From CAWGYT01 sp963826795 (GTDB taxonomy: Bacteria > Planctomycetota > Planctomycetia > Pirellulales > Pirellulaceae): a stretch of DNA of 64,000 bases. Within the stretch, counting starts at the first letter, position 1. The number at the start of each line of letters is the position of its first letter. The translations under genes and the position numbers were made by a program. The notes under the pieces are model-generated. The model was not told where the DNA came from and made no database searches. It worked only from the letters and a program-made list of their open reading frames with translations. Positions 17,269 through 28,314 of the stretch are shown here, piece by piece. The stretch lies in NCBI GenBank assembly GCA_963826795.1, contig CAWGYT010000004.1:124001-188000 (forward strand). The letters are read 5' to 3'.

Positions 17269-20200
17269 ATGCAGAATCGTTGGACTACTCGCGGAATGTG
17301 GCGAGTCGGTAGGGTCCTGTTCGCCGTGTCGCTCGGTCTGTCGACGTTGCTTCCCCGGTTGCAGGCTGACGGTGCCGACCCGACGGCCGAGGATCAGGCC
17401 AACTTGGCGGCTGTCGGAGAATCCCGGTTGTTGACGGGGATTCGACAGCTGACATTCGAGGGTCGCCGGGCGGGAGAAGGGTATTTTAGCCGTGATGGCC
17501 GCCAGATGGTTTTTCAAAGCGAGCGGGACGCGGAGAATCCCTTCTTCCAGATCTTTCTCCTGGATTTCACCACGGGCGATCTGACGCGCGTCTCCCCCGG
17601 CTACGGCAAGACGACCTGCGCCTGGATTCACCCGGACGGCACCAAGGTGCTGTACGCGTCCACGCAAGATGATCCCGAGGCCCGGCAGAAGCAGGCGGCT
17701 GAGTTGGCGTTGCGGGCGTCGGGTGAGCAGCGCCGCTATGCGTGGGACTACGACGAAAACTTCGACCTGTTTCGCTATGACACGAAGGACAAGAGCTACA
17801 CGAATCTGACGCATCAGCGAGGTTATGACGCCGAGGGAAGCTGGTCGCCGGACGGGTCGAAGATCGCGTTCGCGTCGAATCGACGAGCGTACGAGGGTAC
17901 CTTGACGGAGGCCCAGCAAGGTCGTTTGGAAATGGATCCTTCGTATTTCGTCGATCTGTTCATCATGGACGCCGACGGCAGTCATCTGAGGCAGCTGACC
18001 GACGTGCCCGGCTATGACGGCGGCCCGTTCTTCTCGCCCGACGGAACGCGCCTTTGTTGGCGTCGGTTTTCGGAAGACGGCGCCCGGGCCGAAATCATGA
18101 CGATGCGGACCGACGGCAGCGATGTGCGCGCGCTGACGCATTTGGGTGCGATGTCGTGGGCGCCCTACTATCATCCCTCGGGCAAGTACCTCATCTTCGC
18201 GACCAACCTGCATGGGTTCGCCAACTTCGAACTGTACCTGGTGGATGTGTCGGGCGAATCCGAGCCGGTGCGGGTAACGCTGACCGAAGGCTTTGACGGC
18301 CTGCCCGCGTTTTCTCCCGACGGCAAGCAGTTGGCCTGGACCAGCAATCGGACTTCCACGGGACAGTCGCAGATTTTTCTGGCCGAGTGGAATCACGAGC
18401 GCGCCTTGGAGCTGCTGGGGCTGACGGACGACGAACCGGGAGCGCGCATGTCGCTGGCGGCCCTGGCGGCGATGGAGTCCCTCCGCACGACGCAGCCCGA
18501 TTGCTCGCCGCAGGACATTTTGCGGCACGTCGATTACCTTTGCCGGCCCGAGCTGCGGGGGCGACGAACCGGAACGATGGGCGAGCAACTGGCGACGGCC
18601 TACGCGGCGGCTTACTTGGATCAGATCGGACTCTCGCCGGCCGGTGACGACGGTTCGTGGTTCCAGCACTTCCAGTACACGTCCGGCGTCTCGCTGGGAG
18701 AAAACAATCGCTTGACGGTCGGCGAAATCGAGTATCGAGTGGGCGAGGAATGGTTACCGCTGTCGTTTTCCAACACGGGCGAATTCGCGTCCGCGCCGGT
18801 CGTCTTCGCCGGCTATGGCATCGCCGCGCCCAAGACGGACGATCAGGAGGAATACGATTCGTTCGTCCATCTGGACGTGAAGGACAAGTGGCTGCTGGTA
18901 TTCCGGTACCTGCCCGAAGGCATCACACCGGAACGGCGTCAGCATCTGGCGAGTCATTCCAGTCTTCGTTTCAAGGCGATGCTGGCTCGCGACAAAGGCG
19001 CGCACGGCCTGATCCTGGTCAGCGGACCCAACTCGTCGGTCAAAGAGCAACTCGTGCGGCTGCAATTCGACGGGTCGCTATCCAGCTTCAGCCTGCCGAT
19101 TCTCAGCGTTTCCGACGACGTCGCGGCGGCTTGGCTGGCCCATTCCGGCAAGTCGCTGCAGCAGTTGCAGGACCAATTGGACACGGGCGAGATGGTGATG
19201 GGCTTTGAACTGGACGGAACTCAGCCAGCCGCTCGGATTGATATCGAGCAGGTGACGCGGGAAGGTCGGAACGTGCTGGGACGCCTCCAGGTCGGTGATG
19301 TGCCGTCGGAACAGGTTGTCGTCGTGGGTGCCCATATCGACCATTTGGGCGAGGGCAGTCACAGTTCCTCGCTGGCCCGGCCAACCGAACGTGAGGGCGT
19401 TCACTGGGGTGCCGACGACAATGCGTCTGGCGTGGCCACCATGCTCGAGATCGCGCAGTGGCTTGCGAGCATGAAGGCGGAGGGCAAACTGGAGATGAAA
19501 CGCGACCTCTTGTTTGCGGCCTGGTCCGGCGAGGAAGAGGGCCTGATTGGATCGTCGCATTTCGTCAAAACCTACGGCACAAACGCCGCGCCGGCGGCCG
19601 CGCGGGGAGCACGGCTGCCGCGGCCACGGAAAGCGAGAGGGCTTTGTATCCTCGGATCGCGGCCTGTTTGAATATGGACATGGTCGGTCGGCTCGACAAG
19701 AAGCTTATTTTGCAGGGAGTCGGTTCGTCGAGTGTCTGGCGGGGCGAGATCGAGCGGCGGAATGCCTTGCTGGGACTGCCCATCACACTGCAAGACGACA
19801 GCTACATCCCGACCGACGCCAGCGTCTTCTTTACCCACGGCGTGCCGATCCTGTCTGCCTTCACGGGATCGCACGAAGAATATCACACGCCCCGCGATAC
19901 CCCGGACAAATTGAATTACGAGGGAGCAGCCAAAGTGGCTCGCTTGATGGGCTTGATGGCCCGCGCGCTGGCGATGGCCGATACCGCGCCCGACTACATC
20001 GCTCAGGCCGCTCCGTCGCAAGGCGAGACACGGGCACGACTGCGGGCTTATTTGGGAACGGTTCCTGACTACGCCGAGTCCGACGTGAAGGGCGTCAAGC
20101 TCTCGGCGGTGGCCAAGGGCGGACCCGCCGAATCCGCGGGAATTCGCGGTGGCGATACGATCGTCGAGCTGGCGGGCCGCACGATCGAGAATATCTACGA

Positions 20201-20309
20201 CTACACGTACGCCATCGAGGCGCTGAAGATCGGTCAAGAAACGACCGCCAAAGTGGTCCGCGACGGGAAGGAAATTCAATTGAAGGTGACGCCCGGTTCC
20301 CGAGATTGA
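17269..20309 (+). CDS. Exported propeller-M28 peptidase-PDZ protein, frameshifted
   Basis: About 1013 aa after correction. ATG 17269 follows AGAAGGA. A signal peptide is followed by a TolB/WD40-like propeller (repeats such as SWSPDGSKIAFASNRR and FFSPDGTRLCW), a PA-like segment, and an M28 zinc aminopeptidase. The M28 part shows GAHIDHLG (~686), GADDNASGVA (~714) and SGEEEG (~754). After the break come NMDMVGR, then SHEEYHTPRDTPDKL, and a C-terminal PDZ domain from ~925. The frame breaks near 19600-19612; one more G in the GCGCGGGGAGC run would restore ARGSTAAAATESERALYP. Likely a secreted peptidase. The longer frame upstream to 16768 overlaps the divergent gene and is not real. Confidence 0.85.
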
Positions 20310-20332
20310 GCCGTCCGGGTCGCGGCGAGAAC

Positions 20333-21435
20333 TTAGCCACACATCCGCGCCAGCTCGCGCACGTAATCGAGTGCCTCGTCGACATCCGGGACGGTCACGC
20401 CAACCTGCCGGCCTTGCTGGTCGCATCGAGCCAGCAGCAGCAGCTCCTCGTAGCTCTCGTTTTCGCGGAGCCGTCGCCAGGCGCAGCTCCCAACGTGCCG
20501 TCGCGCGCGGCTTGGCCTTCCATGTGATGCGCGATCAGCCACGCGGTGCGCGGCGTGACGAATCCGGCGAGGGCTTCCAGGCCCGCGCGCGTGTGATCTT
20601 GAGGATCGATCGCCTTACCGACATCGTGCAACAAGGCGGCCAACAGAAACTCCTCGTCGTAAGGCAATTCATCCCGCGCCAGGTCGAAGACCTGCAGGCT
20701 GTGGTAGAGCGCGTCGCCTTCGGGATGATACTTGCGGCTTTGCTTGACGTTTTCCAGCGGCAGAAGGAGCGCTTCGTAAACCTGAAAGCGATCGACCTGC
20801 TGCGATACCTCCGCGACCGCCTCTTCCAGATCCAGTTCCGGATATTCACGACGAAGCAGCATCTCGAGTTCAGCCTGGCTTGCCCGTTCGATCGGTTTGC
20901 CCGTGATCGAGCTCTTGAACACATGGTGGGCCATTTTGGACGGGTAAATCGTCAATTCCACGGGAAAGCGATCTTGCACGTGAATGTGGTGGTACATGCG
21001 CACTTCGCCCTGCTTGCGGACCTGCTTGTGTTCCACGTCCACGACCATGCCTTCGTCTTGCAGCGTGAGCGCCACGGCGGGAACGCTGTCGGCGAAGACA
21101 TGCAGATCGATGTCCGACCCGCCCCGGACATGGCCCGTCAGCACGCTCCCTATCAGCCGGGGGCGGAATCGATGCAGGATGCGCAAGAAACGAAGGGCTT
21201 CCAGCCGCATCTCGCGTAATGTTTCCTCCCGCTGCGGTCCCTCATAGATGCGGGCCATCTGCTGAACCTGGTCGCGGATCTCCACGTTGCTGGGCAGGTC
21301 CATCGGCTTGACCCAGCCTTTGCAGATCTGCCGGGCTGCCTTCATCTTGGCTCGGTAGTACTCGGACTCCTGCCGTTGATAAAGCAACCGCGCCGCTTCC
21401 CAGGCAATCTGGCGTCGTAGTTTCGACTGCTGCAT
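20333..21435 (-). CDS. Nucleotidyltransferase plus HD domain protein, frameshifted
   Basis: About 367 aa after correction. A nucleotidyltransferase core (GSVLTGHVRGGSDIDLHVF, the GS-x-DxD signature) is followed by an HD phosphohydrolase domain (H in YHSLQVFDLA, HD in LLHDVGK). The last ~45 residues (WRRLRENESYEELLLLARCD to ELARMCG) lie in another frame. The break is at about 20480-20495, and one missing base there would give DGTLGARAWRRL. The architecture resembles CCA-adding enzymes but lacks their full core, so the substrate is unknown. The gene is convergent with the M28 peptidase gene, 23 bp apart. Confidence 0.75.
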
Positions 21436-21568
21436 GGAACATGGGTGGCGAAGGATTTCGAAATTTAGCTTCCGAGTGTCGCCAGAACTCGCCGGGTGAT
21501 TTAGGATAGACGCCTTGTCGTGTTCCCGCTCGATGACTCGTAGGACCTCGTCCCAGCGACGAACGAAG

Positions 21569-23761
21569 ATGAAGCGTCTTTCCTCCGGTGGTGGTTGGCC
21601 TGCGATCCGTTATACGCTGCAGAAGGCCCGCGAGGTAGGTGGCTTCCTTCCGCTTTGGCGGGCGATGCGCAGCAAGAACGCGTGCAAAACGTGTGCCTTG
21701 GGGATGGGCGGGCAGCGTGGCGGGATGGTCAACGAGCGGGGCTCGTTCCCGGAGGTTTGCAAAAAGTCGCTGCAGGCGATGGCGGCGGACTTGCAGGGCG
21801 CGGTCCCGGCCGATTTCTGGACAACGTACTCGCTCGCTCAGCTGCGTCACTTTACTCCGCAGCAGTTGGAGCGAAGCGGACGGCTCACGACGCCCGTGTT
21901 GGCAACGGCCGACGGCGACTCGTTTCGGGCGATCGGCTGGGACGAGGCGCTGGAACGCATCGTCGATCACTTGAAACGCTCGACGCCGGACGAGACCTTT
22001 TGGTATTTCAGCGGGCGCAGCAGCAATGAGGCAGGCTTTCTGTTGCAGCTGTTCGCCCGCCTGTATGGCACCAATCACGTCAACAATTGCAGCTATTATT
22101 GCCACCAGGCCAGCGGCGTGGGGCTGTCGTCGAGTGTCGGAACGGGGACCGCGACAATCCAACTCGACGACTTGGAACATGCCGACCTGGTGTTCGTCAT
22201 CGGCGGTAACCCGGCCAGCAATCATCCTCGCCTGATGACGTCCCTGAAGCACGTGCGACGCCGCGGAGGAGAGGTCATCGTGATCAATCCGGTCCGCGAA
22301 GTCGGATTGGTCAACTTCCGCGTTCCCAGCGACCCGATCAGCTTGCTGTTCGGCACTCAGATCGCGTCGCTGTACGTTCAGCCGCACATCGGCGGCGACC
22401 TCGCGCTGTTGACTGGCATTGCCAAGCGAACTGCCGAACTGACAGGCGAGGATTCCGCATTCTTGCAATCGCATTGCGAGAATTCGGAGGCTTGGTTGGC
22501 GCACCTGCGTGAGCTGAGTTGGAACGAGATTCACGCCAAGTCGGGCGTATCGGCGGCGGAGTTTCACGCAATTGCCGAGCGTTATTCGCGTGCGAAGAAC
22601 GTGGTTTTCAGTTGGACAATGGGGATCACGCATCACGTTCACGGCGTGCAGAACGTGCAGGCCATCGCCAACCTGGCCTTGATGCGCGGAATGGTCGGCC
22701 GCCCACATGCGGGCCTGATGCCGATCCGAGGCCACTCGAATATCCAAGGCATGGGCTCGGTGGGAGTCACGCCGCAGCTCAAGCAGGCGATCTTCGCTGC
22801 CCTCGAGAGTCGGTGTGGCCTGAAGCTGCCCACAACCCCCGGCTTCGACACGCTGGCTTGTATCGAAGCGGCCGATCGAGGTCGCATGCAGGTCGGCTTT
22901 TGCCTCGGCGGAAATCTCTACGGTTCGAACCCGGATGCGCGCTTTGCGGCCAGCGCCCTGGCGCGGACCGAGTTGATGGTCTACCTGAATACGACGCTGA
23001 ACACGGGTCACGCCCACGGGCTGGGAAAGGAAACGATCATCCTCCCCGTGCTGGCGCGCGACGAGGAACCGCAGCCCACGACTCAGGAATCGATGTTCAA
23101 TTATGTCCGAATGAGCGACGGCGGGCCCCGGCGTCTGGCGGGACCGCGGAGCGAAATCGAGGTGATTGCGGAAATCGCCCACCGCGTCCTGGGCACGTCG
23201 GGTCCGATCGATTGGGCCGCTTTGAACTCCCCACGCGAGATTCGACAATTGATCGCGCAGGTGGTTCCCGGGTGGGAGGCCATCGGCCAGATCGATCTCA
23301 CGCGGAAAGAATTCTACATCGGCAATCGAATCCTGCATGCACCGAAGTTTCCCACCGATTCGGGCCGCGCGCGGCTGCACTGCCATCAATTGCCAGTGCT
23401 CAACCAGGGCGAGAACCAGTTGCGGCTGATGACGGTGCGCAGCGAAGGGCAGTTCAATACCGTCGTCTACGAACAAGAAGATTTGTATCGAGGTCAAGAG
23501 CGACGGGATGTGATCCTCATGCATCCCGACGACCTGAATCGTCTGGGGCTGCGGCATGATCAGCCCGTCACCGTACGCAGTTCGGTGGGCAGCCTGCCAA
23601 ACATCTTGGCGCGCGGCTACTCGGAGATTCGCTCCGGAAATGCCTTGATGTACTATCCTGAGTCAAACGTGCTCGTGCCGCGTCAGATTGACCCTCAGTC
23701 GCGAACACCGGCCTTCAAGTGCGTGTTGGTCGGAATCGAGGCCCAAGGAGGTGGCCGATAA
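21569..23761 (+). CDS. FdhF/YdeP family molybdopterin oxidoreductase
   Basis: 730 aa from ATG 21569. The N-terminus (CKTCALGMGGQRGGMVNE) and the core (FWYFSGRSSNEAGFLLQLFAR, VIGGNPASNHPR, VTPQLKQAIF) match the YdeP branch of bis-MGD oxidoreductases, with a C-terminal molydopterin dinucleotide-binding domain (QLRLMTVRSEGQFNTVVYE). No CxxCxxxC 4Fe-4S cluster as in true formate dehydrogenase is visible. Physiological substrate is unknown; E. coli YdeP is linked to acid resistance. An alternative upstream start at 21515 lacks support. The fucose isomerase-like gene follows after 155 bp. Confidence 0.9.
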   Translation: MKRLSSGGGWPAIRYTLQKAREVGGFLPLWRAMRSKNACKTCALGMGGQRGGMVNERGSFPEVCKKSLQAMAADLQGAVPADFWTTYSLAQLRHFTPQQLERSGRLTTPVLATADGDSFRAIGWDEALERIVDHLKRSTPDETFWYFSGRSSNEAGFLLQLFARLYGTNHVNNCSYYCHQASGVGLSSSVGTGTATIQLDDLEHADLVFVIGGNPASNHPRLMTSLKHVRRRGGEVIVINPVREVGLVNFRVPSDPISLLFGTQIASLYVQPHIGGDLALLTGIAKRTAELTGEDSAFLQSHCENSEAWLAHLRELSWNEIHAKSGVSAAEFHAIAERYSRAKNVVFSWTMGITHHVHGVQNVQAIANLALMRGMVGRPHAGLMPIRGHSNIQGMGSVGVTPQLKQAIFAALESRCGLKLPTTPGFDTLACIEAADRGRMQVGFCLGGNLYGSNPDARFAASALARTELMVYLNTTLNTGHAHGLGKETIILPVLARDEEPQPTTQESMFNYVRMSDGGPRRLAGPRSEIEVIAEIAHRVLGTSGPIDWAALNSPREIRQLIAQVVPGWEAIGQIDLTRKEFYIGNRILHAPKFPTDSGRARLHCHQLPVLNQGENQLRLMTVRSEGQFNTVVYEQEDLYRGQERRDVILMHPDDLNRLGLRHDQPVTVRSSVGSLPNILARGYSEIRSGNALMYYPESNVLVPRQIDPQSRTPAFKCVLVGIEAQGGGR

Positions 23762-23916
23762 TGGAACGAGCCGATCGGGATTTCTCAACTCGAAACCCAG
23801 GCTCGAAATCCGAATTTGCTTTCTCGCTTCTCGTTGATTCACTCCGGTGTGAAACAAGTTCGTCCATTCGATTGGCTCCGGTACTTTCGTAACCATCCAC
23901 TTCAGGGAACTCCGCG

Positions 23917-25578
23917 ATGCAATACGATCTTCCTCCCGTTACGAAGCCTGCCAAGGCCGGTAAGCGCGATGTGTTGTTGGTCGCCAATGGCGACTTAAGG
24001 CTGTCAGCCAACCAGCAGTGTTGGGCGGCGCAGCACGAGATGGAGCAGGCGCTGGGGCACGCGGTTGCGGATGCCGGATATCAATTGGTCCGGGCTCATC
24101 CCTTCAAGGAGGACGAACAGCATGGCTTTATCGGGTCGCAGCGAGAAGGAATGCAGGTCTTCTCGCAAATCGATCCGCAGGCTCCGTTGATTGTTGCCGA
24201 GGCCGTCTGGCAGTATTCGCACCATCTGCTGCACGGCTTGATCACCCACGAGGGTCCGATCCTGACGGTCGCCAATTGGTCGGGCACGTGGCCAGGGCTG
24301 GTTGGGATGCTGAATCTAAACGGGTCGCTGACCAAAGCGGGCGTGAAGTATTCGACCTTGTGGGGTGAGGATTTCGCGGACCCGACGTTTCGCCGACAGC
24401 TGACGAAGTGGTTGGAGAAGGGCAAGCTGCGACATCCAACCGACCACGTCACGCCGCTTGACAAGTTGAAGGTCCCTTCCGGCGTCAGGCGGTTGGGCGA
24501 GGCGTTGGCGAAGCAGCTGCAGCGCGACAAGGCGATTATGGGGGTCTTCGATGAAGGCTGCATGGGGATGTTCAATGCCATTATTCCCGATCATCTGTTG
24601 AACCCGACCGGGGTCTACAAAGAACGGCTCAGCCAGTCCGCCTTGTATTACGAAACAACCCAGGTGTCGGACGCGGAGGCCGACGAGGTTCGCGCCTGGA
24701 TGGAGCAGCGAGGGCTCACGTTCCAGACCGGGCCGAATCACGCGACCGATCTGACGGACGCACAACTTCGCCTGCAAACCAAGATGTATATCGCCGCGGT
24801 CCGAATCGCCGACGACTTTGGCTGTGCCACGATCGGAATCCAGTATCAACAGGGCCTGAAGGACCTGCTGCCGGCCAGCGACCTCGTCGAAGGGACGTTA
24901 AACAACACGGAACGGCCGCCGGTGCGGTCCCGAGACGGCCAGCGAGTGCTCTTCGACGGCGAACCGATCCCGCATTTCAACGAAGTCGATGAATGCGCGG
25001 GGTTGGACGGTTTGATGACCTATCGATTGCATCGTGCGATGGCCCAGCCGCCGGAAAATACGCTCCACGATCTTCGCTGGGGAGATCGCGATGCATCCGG
25101 CACAACCAATCAGTACGTCTGGGTACTGCTCATCAGCGGATCCGCTCCGCCAGCCCACTTTATTGGCGGATGGAGTGGCGCTTCCAGCCTGCGCCAACCG
25201 CCGATGTATTTCCCTAACGGCGGCGGTACGCTCCGTGGGATCTCGAAACCCGGCGAGATCGTCTGGTCACGCATCTTCATCGAGGACAAGCGTCTGAAGA
25301 TGGACCTGGGTCGGGCCGAAGTGATCGGGCTGCCTCAGGAAGAAACGGAACGCCGCTGGCAGGCGACGACACCGCAGTGGCCGATCATGCATGCCGTGAC
25401 CTACGGCGTGACGCGGGACCAAATGATGGCTCGGCACAAGAGTAACCACATTCAAGTCGCGTACGCGGACTCGGCGGAAAACGCCGATCGGGCCATGCTG
25501 GCCAAGGCGGCCATGGCCCAATCGCTCGGAATGGAGGTCGCCGTGTGCGGCACCCGGAAGAACGACAAGGCCTGGTAG
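23917..25578 (+). CDS. L-fucose/L-arabinose isomerase-like protein
   Basis: 553 aa, cytoplasmic, with the fucose isomerase-like N-terminal domain (KRDVLLVANGDLRLSANQQ, ANWSGTWPGLVGMLNLNG) and a central GVFDEGCMGMFNAIIP segment. It is related to sugar isomerases but not close enough to assign fucose or arabinose. There is no obvious sugar operon around it. The 155 bp between it and the YdeP-like gene contain no usable frame. Its 3' end is 20 bp from a five-unit tandem repeat. Confidence 0.75.
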   Translation: MQYDLPPVTKPAKAGKRDVLLVANGDLRLSANQQCWAAQHEMEQALGHAVADAGYQLVRAHPFKEDEQHGFIGSQREGMQVFSQIDPQAPLIVAEAVWQYSHHLLHGLITHEGPILTVANWSGTWPGLVGMLNLNGSLTKAGVKYSTLWGEDFADPTFRRQLTKWLEKGKLRHPTDHVTPLDKLKVPSGVRRLGEALAKQLQRDKAIMGVFDEGCMGMFNAIIPDHLLNPTGVYKERLSQSALYYETTQVSDAEADEVRAWMEQRGLTFQTGPNHATDLTDAQLRLQTKMYIAAVRIADDFGCATIGIQYQQGLKDLLPASDLVEGTLNNTERPPVRSRDGQRVLFDGEPIPHFNEVDECAGLDGLMTYRLHRAMAQPPENTLHDLRWGDRDASGTTNQYVWVLLISGSAPPAHFIGGWSGASSLRQPPMYFPNGGGTLRGISKPGEIVWSRIFIEDKRLKMDLGRAEVIGLPQEETERRWQATTPQWPIMHAVTYGVTRDQMMARHKSNHIQVAYADSAENADRAMLAKAAMAQSLGMEVAVCGTRKNDKAW

Positions 25579-25597
25579 GCCGCACGTCGTCTTGCCG

Positions 25598-25672
25598 CGT
25601 CACTCTGCCACACGTCACTCTGCCACACGTCACTCTGCCACACGTCACTCTGCCACACGTCACTCTGCCGCG
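25598..25672. repeat. Five tandem 15-bp units between convergent genes
   Basis: CGTCACTCTGCCACA at 25598-25612, 25613-25627, 25628-25642 and 25643-25657, with a fifth unit ending GCCGCG. The minus-strand PQQ-propeller gene takes its TGA stop (25660-25662) from the last unit. Every other unit offers the same TGA in that frame. Confidence 0.92.
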
Positions 25673-27087
25673 GGCGGGCGAGCGGCCGAACGCGATCGAG
25701 AAGCAGTGTCCGCTTCGCGGAGCCGGACGCACAGCAGGCGTCCGCCTTGCGCCGTGTTGTCCCGCAGATAAAGGTGGCCTGCGGCGAGTGCCGGCAACGC
25801 GCGCGTCGTGGCCGAGCTGACTTGAGCCCGGGCGGATTCTCGATATCGCGTCGGATCGGCGTCGGCGAGGACCAGCGCACCGTCGACGGTCAGGATGGCC
25901 AGTCGATCGGCCGCTCGGATCAAGTGGGCGACCCCGAAATTTCGCTGGGACCACGCCACTTCACCGGTTCGCGCTGCGACACATCGCAGTTCCGCCGCTC
26001 CCAGATCCTCGCGACCGTGAATCCCGAATAGATGCGCTCGGTACAGGACCGGGGTGTTGTATTGACTGGAAAGTGTTTCGTCATTGGCCCAAACCGGCTT
26101 GAGATTCGGCGAATCAAGTTGCAACAGCGCGGCGCCGACGCCATAGCTGGCGGTGACAAAGGCCAGGCCGTCAAACACAATCGGGGTTGCCGCATTGACG
26201 GTCGGTCCACGGCGGCCAAACGGATGGCTGGCCAGGATGCGGCCGGATTTCGGGTCGACCAGCACAACGTTCAAGCGAGTGACGAATAAGGCTGCCGGCT
26301 GCTTGCCACTCAAGACCGTCGTGGGCGACGAATAGCTTGCCGGCTCGTCACCCGCCTGCCAGACGGTTTCGCCGGACGCGAGGCGAAGGGCGACGAGACC
26401 TGCGCCGTTGCGGCCACCCACATTCACGAGGACGTGATCGTCCATCACCAGCGGCGTGCTGCCCGCCCCGAAGTAGCCTTCATTGCCGCCAAAATCTTGA
26501 TACAAATCGCGGGACCAAAGCGGGCGGCCGTCGGCCAGCGTGACACAGTGCAACACACCCGCGGCCCCGAAGACCAAGACGCGATCTCCAGCCACGACGG
26601 GCGCGCAGCGAGGTCCAGTATCGGCGTCCACTCCGCCTCGATAGCCCGCCTCGAAGTTTCGGCTCCACTGCACACGGCCGTTGTCTGAGGCGAGCACGTC
26701 CAGACGTTCTTGGTCGTCAGCGCGATGGAAGATCAGCACCTGCTGGCCGACGACGACGGGACCCGCGTAACCTTGGCCCAGCGGGTGGCTCCAGCGGGCC
26801 GATAGTTTCGCCGGCAGTGTCTCGGGCAGCGACTCGTCGACGGCCACGCCATCACGCTGTGGACCAAGCAGTTGGGGCCAGTCTCCGGCACGCGTCGAAC
26901 AGGCCGTCAGCAGCAGCAGCAGGCCGACACGCGCGGCCGAGCGGCAACCGCGGGCGATTGGTTTCGAGAGTTGCGCTGGCGGGGAGAGCCGCCGGGGTCG
27001 TGAAGAAGCGTGCGGCTGCCGCCGCGCCCTTGAGTAGGCTGGCCTCATGCCGGGGTCGAATGGGCGATAAGTAATTTTGACCGGCAT
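25660..27087 (-). CDS. PQQ-like beta-propeller lipoprotein
   Basis: 475 aa from ATG 27087. A basic leader, then a hydrophobic segment ending LLLLLTAC at a lipobox. The rest reads as a BamB/PQQ-type propeller beginning DWPQLLGPQRDGVA, with blade motifs such as WSHPLGQGYAGPVVVGQQV, GRVQWSRNF, GRPLWSRDLY and GETVWQAGDEPASYSSPTTV. The WPQ-x-GPxRDG opening is characteristic of planctomycete outer-envelope PQQ-repeat proteins of unknown function. The long frame upstream to 27222 is not supported. Its stop lies inside a 15-bp tandem repeat. Confidence 0.85.
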   Translation of the reverse strand: MPVKITYRPFDPGMRPAYSRARRQPHASSRPRRLSPPAQLSKPIARGCRSAARVGLLLLLTACSTRAGDWPQLLGPQRDGVAVDESLPETLPAKLSARWSHPLGQGYAGPVVVGQQVLIFHRADDQERLDVLASDNGRVQWSRNFEAGYRGGVDADTGPRCAPVVAGDRVLVFGAAGVLHCVTLADGRPLWSRDLYQDFGGNEGYFGAGSTPLVMDDHVLVNVGGRNGAGLVALRLASGETVWQAGDEPASYSSPTTVLSGKQPAALFVTRLNVVLVDPKSGRILASHPFGRRGPTVNAATPIVFDGLAFVTASYGVGAALLQLDSPNLKPVWANDETLSSQYNTPVLYRAHLFGIHGREDLGAAELRCVAARTGEVAWSQRNFGVAHLIRAADRLAILTVDGALVLADADPTRYRESARAQVSSATTRALPALAAGHLYLRDNTAQGGRLLCVRLREADTASRSRSAARPPAAE

Positions 27088-27261
27088 TGCATTGATCCCC
27101 ACCGACTGCGGTACAATACGGGGCTGGGACGCGTGACGGTCGTCTCGCACGCGGAGTCCTGCAGCCTCGCGAAGAGCCTCATTGTAGACCCTGTCGGCGT
27201 TCCGGGTACCCAGCGTCACCATCCCCCATTCTCGTCCCTTGCCAGCCGAAACAGAGATCCC

Positions 27262-28314
27262 GTGGCGCGTCGATTTCGAATCTGGGGAAAGAAGCGGGGC
27301 GACCGTCGGACCGGATCCAAACTGTTCGGGACGGCCGGCGAAGCCCTGTTTTTCGGCGCGATGTTTCTGTTCGGTTCGATCGCCTTGGCCGCCCTGCTGA
27401 CACCTCGCCCGCTGACGGCCGACGCGGATGCTTGGGCCGTCTGGATCTGGCTGGTCGGAATGGTGCTCGCCTCGCTGATCTTCATCGGCGCCGGCGGATT
27501 CATCTATACGCTGTTGCTGGTCGGGACGACGCCTGAACGTCGACGAGCCTTTGCGAAGCGAGCGACGAACATCGACCTGTTGACCGAGGCGCTCCCCTCT
27601 CCCCGAAATTTTCCAACCGTGCCTCGCGATGTCAATCTGACCAACAGCCCGGGAATCAAATTGGCGTATCGCCTACCGATCACGCGCTCGCCCAGTTGGC
27701 AGTTGCTGGCCGTTGGCGTGTTCAGTCTGATCTGGAATGGAATGGTCTCGATCCTGCTGGTGCTGGCCGTGCGCAAACATCTGTTGGACGAGCCCGATTG
27801 GTATTTGACCGTCTTAGTGATCCCCTTTGCGGCGATCGGCATCGCGGCCGTGTATTACTGGTTTCGGCTCCTGTTGCTGGCCACGGCGATCGGGCCAACC
27901 AGTCTCGAGATCTCCGATCACCCGATCTATCCGGGCCAAAGCTATCGTGTCTACGTCACGCAGGCCGGTCGCTTGCGCGTCAAGTCGTTGAGCGTGATGT
28001 TGGTTTGTGAAGAAGAGGCAACCTATCGCCAAGGAACGGATACGCGGACCGAGCGTCGACGAGTGTTTGAACAACAGCTGTCGGTGGGTAAAAATTTCGA
28101 GATCTTGCCGGAGATTCCCTACGAAGACGAGTTTGAGTTACAATTCCCAGCTGACGTGATGCACTCCTTCCAGACCGCTCACAACGCCGTGCAGTGGCGG
28201 CTGATCGTCCACGGGACAGTCGAGAAATGGTCCAGCTACGAGCGAATCTTCCCCCTCGTCGTTTATCCAGCGATCCGATCCAGAAAAACGATCGACGAGC
28301 CGTCCGTCGCATGA
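27262..28314 (+). CDS. Membrane protein with C-terminal beta-sandwich region
   Basis: 350 aa from GTG 27262 (VARRFRIWGKK). Helices lie at roughly residues 30-55, 60-85, 150-175 and 185-205. The ~140-residue soluble tail (LEISDHPIYPGQSYRVYVTQ to YERIFPLVVYP) reads like an arrestin-type beta sandwich. Function unknown. The TGA stop overlaps the ATG of the next gene (ATGA at 28311-28314), so translation is coupled. It forms the first cistron of a three-gene unit that ends with a P-loop ATPase. Start choice is uncertain: the open frame extends to 27133. Confidence 0.6.
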   Translation: MARRFRIWGKKRGDRRTGSKLFGTAGEALFFGAMFLFGSIALAALLTPRPLTADADAWAVWIWLVGMVLASLIFIGAGGFIYTLLLVGTTPERRRAFAKRATNIDLLTEALPSPRNFPTVPRDVNLTNSPGIKLAYRLPITRSPSWQLLAVGVFSLIWNGMVSILLVLAVRKHLLDEPDWYLTVLVIPFAAIGIAAVYYWFRLLLLATAIGPTSLEISDHPIYPGQSYRVYVTQAGRLRVKSLSVMLVCEEEATYRQGTDTRTERRRVFEQQLSVGKNFEILPEIPYEDEFELQFPADVMHSFQTAHNAVQWRLIVHGTVEKWSSYERIFPLVVYPAIRSRKTIDEPSVA

